Made by a program: the position numbers and the translations under genes. The notes beneath the pieces are model-generated. The model was not told the DNA's origin and ran no database searches. It saw only the letters and a program-made list of their open reading frames with translations. From Clostridiales bacterium (lineage in GTDB: Bacteria; Bacillota; Clostridia; Oscillospirales; CAG-272), in assembly GCA_019415985.1 (NCBI GenBank), contig DXYE01000088.1:1-10628 (forward strand): a stretch of 10,628 nucleotides of DNA, in the 5' to 3' direction. Shown here piece after piece: positions 1 through 6,293 of this stretch (position 1 is the stretch's first letter; each line of letters opens with the position of its first letter).

Positions 1-251
1 GAGACAGGTATATGAACAGTATATACAGTATTATCGGTCTTGTCAAGGCCTTTTTGCAATTTCCAAACTTTATCATTTGCAACAAATATCATCGATCTTA
101 TCTGTAAAACCGCTTCTCGATCAACCGAATCATAAATTTCCGTAATATCCCAATGGTTTCTCAAGTCAGGAGGGCGAGGCATCCGCATGACAACGGATAC
201 AGAGCGTTTAAATGGAAACACGGTAACAATCACTTTTATCTTTATTTTCAT
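1..251 (-). CDS. Unrecognised partial ORF at left edge
   Basis: An open frame reads leftward from ATG at 251 through base 1 without a stop, giving at least 83 residues; the rest of the gene would lie outside the window. An in-frame TAA sits three codons upstream of the ATG. A weak Shine-Dalgarno-like AAGG lies five bases before the ATG, and a second possible start is the ATG at codon 22. The beginning is basic and hydrophobic (MKIKIKVIVTVF), followed by a mixed polar region containing NHWDITEIYDSV. I do not recognise a family. A chance open frame of this length is quite possible, so the gene call is tentative. Confidence 0.35.
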   Translation of the reverse strand, partial: MKIKIKVIVTVFPFKRSVSVVMRMPRPPDLRNHWDITEIYDSVDREAVLQIRSMIFVANDKVWKLQKGLDKTDNTVYTVHIPV

Positions 252-362
252 GAAACCTTAGGCACTGTAATACTTCAAGCAAAAATTATCATACGTCTCG
301 CAGGATACCGCATAGAAGGCATCGCATAAAAACAGCTTATATGAATCTTTCAGAATATTTTG

Positions 363-391
363 TATACAAAACGCCGAAAATGATTTATAAT
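363..391 (+). promoter_or_regulatory. Candidate sigma-A-type promoter for the SDR gene
   Basis: A perfect TATAAT lies at 386-391, 17 bases after TATACA (363-368), which matches four of six positions of TTGACA. Transcription would begin near 398 and give a leader of roughly 120 bases before the start codon at 519. No other well-spaced hexamer pair was seen in 252-518. This is inferred from consensus matching only. Confidence 0.4.
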
Positions 392-518
392 AAAGGATAT
401 CGTCAAGCCCCAAAGCAGTAGGTCCGGTACTCTGATCTCTGAAAGAGAAACAGTATATTTAGAAAATAGCTTTACAGTCCCAAATCATCATGCATAATAC
501 CACAGGAAAGGCGGTTAT

Positions 519-1292
519 ATGATGAAAAATATTGCCATCGTTACAGGCGCAAGCAGCGGGTTGGGTAAAGAATTTGTCAGGCTGATTGCCAAAAAGCGCG
601 GCATCGATGAGATTTGGGCGATAGCCCGTAATGAACAGAAGCTGCAGCGTCTGGCAATAGAAATGGGCATCAAAGTCAAAACCTTTTCCAAAGATTTATC
701 CGATTTAAAACAGGTAAAGAGTGTTGGCGCCCTTTTGGAAAACAGCGACTATCAGGTTCAATACCTTGTAAACAATGCCGGATTTGCGAAGTTTTGTTCG
801 TACAAAGATCTATCTGTTGATGAGTCCCTGAATATGATTGACTTGAATATCCGTGCATTGGTTGCTATGGGATTGATTTGTCTTCCTTATATGCCCAAAG
901 GCGCGCACCTCATCAATATTGCATCTCAAGCTTCCTTCTTCCCCTTGCCTTATCAGAACATCTACAGTTCCACCAAAGCCTTTGTCCGTCATTATACAAG
1001 GGCACTGAATGTGGAATTGAAGGATAAGGGCGTTTCTGCAACGGCTGTCTGTCCCGGGTGGATTTCGACAGGATTATTCGAGCGGGGATTAATAGGCGCG
1101 GAGAAAGCGACCAACAACTTTTACGGCATGGTACAGCCTGATGTTGTGGCGAAAAAAGCTCTTAGAGATGCAGACCGAAACAAAGATATATCCATATATG
1201 GCCTATATGTGAAATCCACCCACGTCCTGTCAAAAATACTGCCGCAGAAAGCGATCATGTCTCTTTGGCTCAAACAGCAAAAACTAAAATAG
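519..1292 (+). CDS. Short-chain dehydrogenase/reductase (classical SDR)
   Basis: This is an NAD(P)-dependent oxidoreductase of the classical SDR family, predicted cytosolic, 257 aa (the usual length is about 250). The Rossmann glycine motif TGASSGLG is at residues 9-16 and the NNAG motif at 85-88. The catalytic set is complete: N110, S136, and YSSTK with Y149 and K153. A PG motif follows at 179-180. The start is ATG 519, immediately followed by a second ATG. The ribosome site AGGAAAGGCGG (504-514) supports either, and I chose the first. It stands alone on this strand and converges on the thiolase. The substrate cannot be read from the sequence; these enzymes act on alcohols, ketones, sugars or acyl carriers. 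The family assignment is firm, the function is open. Confidence 0.93.
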   Translation: MMKNIAIVTGASSGLGKEFVRLIAKKRGIDEIWAIARNEQKLQRLAIEMGIKVKTFSKDLSDLKQVKSVGALLENSDYQVQYLVNNAGFAKFCSYKDLSVDESLNMIDLNIRALVAMGLICLPYMPKGAHLINIASQASFFPLPYQNIYSSTKAFVRHYTRALNVELKDKGVSATAVCPGWISTGLFERGLIGAEKATNNFYGMVQPDVVAKKALRDADRNKDISIYGLYVKSTHVLSKILPQKAIMSLWLKQQKLK

Positions 1293-1307
1293 TCTCTGAA
1301 CAAAGAA

Positions 1308-1339
1308 AAGGGCTTCGCCTGAAAATAAGCGAATCCCTT
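1308..1339 (-). terminator. Hairpin terminator between convergent genes
   Basis: Arms AAGGG-c-TTCGC (1308-1318) and GCGAA-t-CCCTT (1329-1339) pair with one mismatch around a 10-base loop. On the minus strand the stem is followed by TTTTCTTTG, a good U-tract for ending thiolase transcription. On the plus strand the downstream run is poorer, so termination of the SDR transcript is less certain. It sits in the 71-base space between the two stop codons. Confidence 0.7.
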
Positions 1340-1363
1340 GACAAATTTAGTAAAATAATATTT

Positions 1364-2536
1364 TTAATAATAACAGTATTCTTCAGCGCCGCCCCACAAA
1401 AAGCCATTTGCCATATTGCCGCCTGCACACACTGTACTGATACCATATCGGCACCCACGTCGGCGCATCTCATAAAGCAGGGTTATGCCCATGCGCATCC
1501 CCGTTGCACCTATGGGGTATCCCAAAGCCAAATTGCCGCCGTTTACATTGACATTCTGCTCTTGCAAACCTAAATTCCTTATTGTACTGATCGCCTGAGC
1601 TGCAAAGGATTCATTGACTTCATACAATCCAATATCCTCTTTATCAAGTCCGTTGCGCTGGAGCAGCAAACGAATGCATTGATCCATTGCTTTTCCTGCA
1701 CAGTCCCGTGGAACTGCAACTGAAAGACCATCCAGTATGAACCCCATCGGCGGCTGCACGAAAAGGTTTATCTCATCCTCCCCCATTAACAGCATGGCCG
1801 CCGCACAGTTGCACATAGCCGCAGCATTATACTGGGTTACGGTCCCGCCGTGTACAAACATCGGTTCCGCTTTCCGAAGCATAGCGGCGTTGCGTTCCAC
1901 TTCAAGCCATTCGTCCGCCACAATCAATGGCGTCTCAGCAGGCAGTATTTCATCCGAAAAACGTTTTTCCTTGTGGGCTTTCTGCGCGCATAACCAGCTT
2001 TTAAGCGTAAAGAGATCCTGCTCCTCTCTCGATATACCGTATCGCCACGCCAACATCTCCGCCAGTATCGGCATATCGTTTTCCTGTATCTCCTTGACCG
2101 CTGTTTCGAGTTCCGGCAAACTGCCCTTTAATGCCGCCTTAATATTTCTTTTAAAAAAATGCAGCGTATACGGATTTTGGCCGACATTTTCGCTACCGCC
2201 AACCAGATATGCTCCGCTGCCGCCAGCCCAAACCGCGCGGCAGGCCATAAGCAGAGCCTGATCTGACGAGGCACAGGTTTTGCTCACAGTGCTGGCTGGT
2301 ATAGACTCTCTCAGGCCGGCCCGAAGCACCGCCTTTCGACAGAGATTGTCCCGCTCTATGGGGAAGCCCGATCCAACAACCGCTTCTGCGATCCTATCCT
2401 GATATCCTTCCGAAACGCTATAGAGGAGACGAGCAAGCAATTCAACCTCACCGATTTCGTTCAAGTTTCCCGGAATCTTCCCTACCGGGCTGCGTTTTGC
2501 GGCCATAACAGCTATCCGTTTCATCTGATTTCTCAT
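1364..2536 (-). CDS. Thiolase-family protein with the GHP histidine replaced by Tyr
   Basis: A 390-aa protein with full-length thiolase architecture (typical length about 390). Family members either condense acyl-CoAs (acetoacetyl-CoA type) or cleave 3-ketoacyl-CoA. The N-terminal nucleophile is present as C88 in SKTCASSDQA. The NEAF motif appears as NESF with N308 kept, and the C-terminal cysteine is C370 in STVCAGGNM. The normally invariant histidine of the GHP motif is tyrosine: GGNLALGYPIGATG, Y340, codon TAC at 1519-1517. In studied thiolases that histidine activates the nucleophilic cysteine, so catalysis may be altered or lost. The rest of the frame is intact, which argues against simple decay. 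ATG 2536 is chosen because AGG lies seven bases upstream; M5 is an alternative. No thiolase-pathway partner (HbdA, Crt, CoA-transferase) is adjacent. Confidence 0.9.
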   Translation of the reverse strand: MRNQMKRIAVMAAKRSPVGKIPGNLNEIGEVELLARLLYSVSEGYQDRIAEAVVGSGFPIERDNLCRKAVLRAGLRESIPASTVSKTCASSDQALLMACRAVWAGGSGAYLVGGSENVGQNPYTLHFFKRNIKAALKGSLPELETAVKEIQENDMPILAEMLAWRYGISREEQDLFTLKSWLCAQKAHKEKRFSDEILPAETPLIVADEWLEVERNAAMLRKAEPMFVHGGTVTQYNAAAMCNCAAAMLLMGEDEINLFVQPPMGFILDGLSVAVPRDCAGKAMDQCIRLLLQRNGLDKEDIGLYEVNESFAAQAISTIRNLGLQEQNVNVNGGNLALGYPIGATGMRMGITLLYEMRRRGCRYGISTVCAGGNMANGFLWGGAEEYCYY

Positions 2537-3401
2537 TGCTTACCTGCTTTCCGTCTCCGTTGCCCGGAACGCATCCTTTCATATTAAACATGCAAACGTA
2601 TAACTTACAGAGAATAAGGAGATAGGTGAAGGCAAACAAACGGCCGGTCTTCGTATACAATATCCGATAAACAGGCGCTGTTTACACCGATATGGGCAAA
2701 GCCTTGCATTCATTCTGCTGTGATTTTCACTGTGCGGAGCTCAGATAGCCTCAAGTATGAGCCCTTCCGCGCACAATACCCGATGAAAAACTTTTGACGA
2801 AAGCAACCTTTCCCGTACAGTGAGGTCTCAAACAAAGGCCCTTTTTCACCCCCACGGATTCGTAAGCCTCAAGCCTTATTTTACTGAGAATAACCGACCT
2901 ATGCAACCGGCGATGGACACCTTTTATCTGTACCGCGGCCTCTCGAATTATATTATGGCGAATGTGACATACGAGTTCAACTGCGATATGATATAATACG
3001 AACAGCATAGACCGACACCGTACGGCTGTTTTGTATTCCTGCGCATGCTATAACACTGCTGATTTTCTCCAGACCAGCAAGCACAGTACGAACACGAAAT
3101 GCAGGCCATGAAACATGGCCCGCAATCGTATTGGATAAAGTTTCTCTCTTTATTTTATTGTCGCCATCTGGTCTTTATCATATAATCCGAATAATTCGAT
3201 CTTCTACTACTCCAAATATACGCTCTCAAATGAATGTACCGCTGATATCCATTCCTATAATTGGTATACATACCCCAATGATCGGGTGTGGAAAAAAGAT
3301 GCAGGAGCAAAAGATGAGCCGAGCATCCAGCTAAACATGTAAATTATATTAAGTTCTGCGATCTGTACCTTTGTTTTTTTTAAATCCATGATTTAATTTC
3401 T
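2537..3401. other. Gene-poor intergenic region, possible relics
   Basis: This 865-base stretch has no gene I can support. At 2787-2999 the plus strand is open (readable as ...KPYFTENNRPMQPAMDTF..., ending TAA at 2997-2999) and the minus strand is also open over 2751-3008. Neither has a ribosome site or a recognised family, so one may be a gene relic. A perfect extended -10 element lies at 2989-2997 on the plus strand with nothing clear downstream. A plus-strand frame from TTG 3131 to 3334 has no ribosome site. An AT-rich palindrome (3380-3396) precedes the lipoprotein stop codon. Confidence 0.5.
2989..2997 (+). promoter_or_regulatory. Extended -10 promoter element without a clear gene
   Basis: TGATATAAT matches the extended -10 consensus TGnTATAAT exactly. 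There is no good -35 at 17 bases, which extended -10 promoters can tolerate. Transcription would start near 3004 and enter a region with no credible coding sequence. A small inverted repeat (AACAGC at 3001-3006 with GCTGTT at about 3024-3029) sits just after the predicted start. This could be chance in an AT-rich stretch. Confidence 0.3.
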
Positions 3402-3944
3402 TTACGGTAAAAACGACAGATTTTCTACAAGAATCACCGTGGTTTCCTGCTCCCCGTTATAGGTAATTCTTTCTGGATTTCCGGTATCCATATCAAATAG
3501 AAATTCGGCTGTCTGATCCCGCAGCATATAATACGAACAGCCGTTCTCTTCCTTGACGTCAACACGTATATCGTTCTCCGGCGGATCGCCTATCATAAGT
3601 CTGCGGATCAGTCCGATTCCACGGGTATCGTTTAACTCCAAAGGCATCTGGAGGTCGCCAAGTGTCAGCGTCGCCTCTGTACCATCCGTTGTAATTGTAA
3701 AGGATTCATCATAAGCAGGAAGCCGAAGGGCAAAGCTGTCTTCCTGCCCATGTATCATGTGATAGGTTTGCGGTTCAAGACTGCCTGTTGACACTGTGAT
3801 GTCACAGGAAAAGGGATTCTGCCGATAACTGAGAAGCGTAGCCGACGACACCCCCGAAGAGGTTGTGCATCCGAACAACCACACCATAGTACAGCTAATG
3901 AGCAGAATCCCCTTATAAAGAAATCTTATCGTTTGTTGTTTCAT
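3402..3944 (-). CDS. Predicted lipoprotein of unknown function
   Basis: A 180-aa protein with a type II signal peptide: basic start MKQQTIRFLYK, a hydrophobic stretch at about 9-24, then lipobox LFGC with the lipidated cysteine at C26. The mature part is predicted to sit on the outer face of the cytoplasmic membrane. It is rich in short beta-like segments (for example FAL, FTIT, ATLTLGDL, FLFDMDTG, ERITYNG). That pattern recalls LolA/LppX-like lipoprotein-fold domains, but no diagnostic motif was found, so the fold is a guess. The ribosome site GAAAGGT lies about ten bases upstream of ATG 3944. It follows the membrane-protein gene by 134 bases on the same strand with no evident terminator between them, so co-transcription is possible. 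Confidence 0.8.
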   Translation of the reverse strand: MKQQTIRFLYKGILLISCTMVWLFGCTTSSGVSSATLLSYRQNPFSCDITVSTGSLEPQTYHMIHGQEDSFALRLPAYDESFTITTDGTEATLTLGDLQMPLELNDTRGIGLIRRLMIGDPPENDIRVDVKEENGCSYYMLRDQTAEFLFDMDTGNPERITYNGEQETTVILVENLSFLP

Positions 3945-4078
3945 AAATCGACCATACCTTTCACCGATCTCAGAGAGACAAGCGGACTCGGTGTGCCGCA
4001 GACGGAACGGTGGATGCCGTGCCCCGCCGCCTCACCTGTTTGTGAATGGTACAGCATATGTAAAGATCTGTAAAATTA

Positions 4079-4714
4079 TTAATAGGATAGCTCCGTTACT
4101 ACAACTTTTTCCTTGTTATAATTGCTCAGCATCTTGACAGCGTCATTGGTGCCTTCAAAAACGACCGCGCATTTTTCCCCTTTGCTGTTTGGGTAAACAG
4201 CAAAATAAGCATTGGGGGATTGCAGAGATGGAAGCGCCCAATACCGGTGCTTAATACTCTTATCTGCGTCAAGCTGCTTTTTATACTCATCTTTGTACGG
4301 TGCGACAAGCTCTAAATCACTTACCGGGACATCCGTATACACGACAGTACGGCTGATGTCCGTTGCTCGTTTACCGGACTGTGCTACCCGTATCTTTTTA
4401 CCCTGAACACGTTCCACCCAGAAAGTAACCTTCTGCACAGAATCCACAGTCAGCTTTTTGTTTGTATTGTTGTCCAGACCAATTCGATAATAATACTCAA
4501 TATCGACAAACCGCCAAGTGGCAGGAATGACGATGAGGAGCAAAATCATCGGAACGATAACGATAAAAACAGCTCCTATTCTCGTAATGTTGGCAATGAC
4601 GATAATGGCAACCGTAAGCAGAATATATCCCGCTATCACGGCGGCACGAACCCATTTGAAAGCGCCTTCTACTTTCTTTTTTACAGCCAATTCATAGACG
4701 TTCTTGTCGCGCAT
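4079..4714 (-). CDS. Two-helix membrane protein with a C-terminal cytosolic domain
   Basis: A 211-aa protein starting MRDKNVYELAVKKK. Two transmembrane helices lie at about residues 22-41 and 46-66, separated by a very short turn. A soluble domain of about 140 residues follows, beginning FVDIEYYYRIG. The layout (short basic N-terminus, helical hairpin, then a beta-rich domain) resembles clostridial uncharacterised families such as DUF6106 or PH-like membrane proteins; I recall this only loosely. The frame is open further upstream to 4840, but the start is set by GAGGAG (4722-4727), seven bases before ATG 4714, and by a promoter at 4779-4807 lying inside the longer frame. An in-frame TTG with an AGAGGA site is a weaker alternative start. 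Function unknown. Confidence 0.82.
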   Translation of the reverse strand: MRDKNVYELAVKKKVEGAFKWVRAAVIAGYILLTVAIIVIANITRIGAVFIVIVPMILLLIVIPATWRFVDIEYYYRIGLDNNTNKKLTVDSVQKVTFWVERVQGKKIRVAQSGKRATDISRTVVYTDVPVSDLELVAPYKDEYKKQLDADKSIKHRYWALPSLQSPNAYFAVYPNSKGEKCAVVFEGTNDAVKMLSNYNKEKVVVTELSY

Positions 4715-4778
4715 AAAATTTCTCCTCGTTTCTAATCGGATTTGAAAATTCCTCCGCAAGAAATTTCCTCTATAAATT

Positions 4779-4807
4779 AGTATAGCACATTCGACGAAAA
4801 AATGCAA
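4779..4807 (-). promoter_or_regulatory. Promoter of the two-helix membrane protein gene
   Basis: On the minus strand TTGCAT (4807-4802) is followed, after exactly 17 bases, by TATACT (4784-4779). Transcription would start near 4772 and give a leader of about 58 bases. Because the promoter falls inside the longest open frame, it rules out the long start at 4840 for this gene. The hexamers also approximate forespore sigma-G-like elements (TGCAT... ATACTA), so sigma-factor use is uncertain. Confidence 0.7.
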
Positions 4808-5200
4808 TTCCCTTACACAAAAAAATATAAAGAAGCACAAATATGAAATATAATTTTTAGAGCCCCAGAGAGTCTTGTTTTTTTCCTCCGTCCTCTCCTG
4901 TGTTTATCGGGCCAATGATGCAATTCGGATTTAAATCGCGCAGACAGTGCGTACACAGTTAGCTTTCGAGCGCCGCGCTTTTCTGCATGCAGCATCATAA
5001 TCTATCGATGATGACAAAAACGAATCGCATGTACCTGAGCAGCATTTGAAAGCCGATGCCTGCAGGGCCTTCCCATTGAAAAGGCTATAGCGTCGTACAA
5101 ATCCTTCCCATGTTCTCCGCCGTGGCCGCGCGGTCTGCGGTCAAAAAAATAAGATGCGGAGACAAGCCCAGCGCCTGCGTCAAAAAAATAAATTGATCTC
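4808..5200. other. Intergenic stretch without a supported gene
   Basis: About 390 bases between the two divergent promoters. Several overlapping short frames occur on the minus strand (up to 5348), but they lack ribosome sites and recognisable families, and they overlap one another in different frames. The only structure of note is the duplicated CTGCG(G)TCAAAAAAATAA motif near the right end. Confidence 0.5.
5135..5191 (+). repeat. Tandem pair of A-rich direct repeats upstream of the gerW promoter
   Basis: CTGCGGTCAAAAAAATAA (5135-5152) recurs as CTGCGTCAAAAAAATAA (5175-5191), differing by one G, with matching points 39 bases apart (about four helical turns). The second copy ends ten bases upstream of the -35 hexamer at 5201. 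That is a position typical of an activator site or an A-tract UP-like element. No known operator was recognised. Confidence 0.6.
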
Positions 5201-5229
5201 TTGCATGCCTCTGCAATATGGTGTATAAT
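5201..5229 (+). promoter_or_regulatory. Promoter of the gerW/ytfJ gene
   Basis: TTGCAT (5201-5206), a 17-base spacer and a perfect TATAAT (5224-5229) make a near-consensus promoter. Transcription would start near 5237 and leave a leader of about 190 bases. In Bacillus subtilis ytfJ/gerW is read by forespore sigma-F. The overlapping TGCATG and TATAATA could be read as a sigma-G-like pair, so which holoenzyme uses it is unresolved. Confidence 0.65.
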
Positions 5230-5428
5230 AGAATAAATACGTTCCTCCCCTTTCTCCTGCATGCGAAAGAGACCGCCGCAGTAAAGCCGTTTTTTCTGTA
5301 CGGACGAAATACAAGATCCGCAAAATTACATTCGAGCGTTCTACACAATTTAATATTCCGTGATCAACTCCAGTATCCCAGCCCTCTCCAGGCAAAAATT
5401 CAAACTTGAGCGTGAAAGGAACACCAAT

Positions 5429-5917
5429 ATGGCGGAAACAAAAATCAGCGACATAATCCAAAAATCCCTTGAAGAGATCAAAAGCATTGTGGATGCGAAC
5501 ACCATAATAGGTGAAATGATCCAGACACAGAACGGCACCACCATTCTGCCGGTTTCCAAAGTTTCTGTGGGGCTTGCATCCGGCGGTCTGGATTATCTCG
5601 GCAAAAACGCGAAGGAGACCAAAGCCGGGCAGATGAATTTTGGAGGCGGCGGCGGAACGGGTTTAACCGTTATGCCGGTGGCCTTTCTTATCATCAAACC
5701 GAATGGCGATGTGGAAATGCTCAGCGTCAACAATCCTGTAAACGCACCGAACGATTTGGGATCCAATATCAATTCCCTGCTTGACAAGACCCCCGATATT
5801 CTCGCAAAAATTAAAGCAATTTTTTCTAAAAAATCTAATGCAGAGGAAAAGGATTCGGCCGAGGAAGAAAAAGAAGCTGCAATTGAAACGAATACCGATG
5901 AATTTTTTACTTCATAA
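5429..5917 (+). CDS. ytfJ: GerW/YtfJ-family sporulation protein
   Basis: A 162-aa protein of the GerW (YtfJ) family, spore proteins required in Bacillus subtilis for germination responses; the molecular role is not established. Diagnostic features are the N-terminal helical segment (about 1-30), the glycine-rich stretch FGGGGGTGL (71-79) and the following VMPVAFLIIKPNG segment. The last 25-30 residues are acidic and low-complexity. The frame is open back to 5360, but AAAGGA (5415-5420) sits eight bases before ATG 5429 and family alignment begins there, so the shorter form is chosen. It precedes dacF and rluB, a neighbourhood I know from Clostridia. Expression late in sporulation is expected from the family. 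Confidence 0.92.
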   Translation: MAETKISDIIQKSLEEIKSIVDANTIIGEMIQTQNGTTILPVSKVSVGLASGGLDYLGKNAKETKAGQMNFGGGGGTGLTVMPVAFLIIKPNGDVEMLSVNNPVNAPNDLGSNINSLLDKTPDILAKIKAIFSKKSNAEEKDSAEEEKEAAIETNTDEFFTS

Positions 5918-6015
5918 ATCATACTGTCAACGCTTTCATACGAATACAGCGTTTATTTAGAAGGCCTGAAAAGATTCATCCGGTATACAGCGGACCAGTC
6001 GTTTAGCTCAGCAAT

Positions 6016-6036
6016 TTCCTTTTGTCGCAAAAGGAA
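6016..6036. repeat. Perfect short-loop hairpin
   Basis: TTCCTTTTG (6016-6024) and CAAAAGGAA (6028-6036) are perfectly complementary around a three-base loop. No T-run follows on either strand, so it is not a standard terminator. It may be an RNA-processing or stability element in the ytfJ 3' region. GC-rich GCGC/GGCGCC sequence follows directly. Confidence 0.55.
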
Positions 6037-6186
6037 GCGCGCTGGGCGCCGGTTGTCCAATTGTACTGTTACAGCAAGGGCCCGACTTGGAATAAACAGA
6101 AAATTTTGTTGGTGAAAAGAGTCCAAGCAGATTTCGGCAAAGTTTTTTCATCTATACCTGCTTCTAAATCAGGATGGCTTGTCATA

Positions 6187-6205
6187 CATTTGTATCAAAC
6201 AAATG
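6187..6205. repeat. Dyad CATTTGT-n5-ACAAATG
   Basis: Seven-base arms (6187-6193 and 6199-6205) are perfectly inverted around ATCAA, 88 bases upstream of the dacF start. The geometry suits either a transcription-factor operator or a weak RNA hairpin. No known consensus was matched. Confidence 0.4.
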
Positions 6206-6293
6206 ACCGGCGGAGAACACGGCTTCATTTCTCCCTTTAGGCATACAAACCAAGCCGTGGCCGCTGGCAAATGCGAAAGGACGGGCTTAATCC

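Larger units (their letters stand above)
5918..6293. other. Intergenic gap ytfJ-dacF with hairpins
   Basis: This 376-base gap holds no supported gene. A weak terminator-like inverted repeat (AACGCT 5929-5934 with AGCGTT 5948-5953, then TATTTAG) follows ytfJ. A perfect hairpin lies at 6016-6036 and a dyad at 6187-6205. A frame at 6022-6240 begins with TTG inside the first hairpin and has no ribosome site. No convincing sigma-A, sigma-F or sigma-G promoter for dacF was identified, although one is expected here. Confidence 0.5.

Noticed and set aside
1737..2261. 174-aa plus-strand frame inside the thiolase
   Set aside because: It is antisense to a clear thiolase gene, serine/alanine-rich without motifs, and has no ribosome site.
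2448..2660. 70-aa minus-strand frame overlapping the thiolase start
   Set aside because: It overlaps the thiolase 5' end in another register and has no family features.
3131..3334. 67-aa plus-strand frame
   Set aside because: It begins with TTG, has no Shine-Dalgarno sequence and shows no recognisable family.
4715..4840. Longer N-terminus (253 aa) for the two-helix membrane protein
   Set aside because: It would place the promoter at 4779-4807 inside the gene, and it lacks a ribosome site, whereas GAGGAG precedes ATG 4714.
5360..5428. Longer N-terminus for the GerW protein
   Set aside because: AAAGGA precedes ATG 5429 at good spacing and the family begins at the MAETKISDI-type segment.
6002..6090. 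tRNA-like TTTAGCTCAGC segment
   Set aside because: It resembles a D-arm only; no acceptor stem, anticodon arm or T-arm GTTCRA could be laid out around it.
6022..6240. 72-aa plus-strand frame in the ytfJ-dacF gap
   Set aside because: It starts with TTG inside a perfect hairpin and has no ribosome site or family resemblance.
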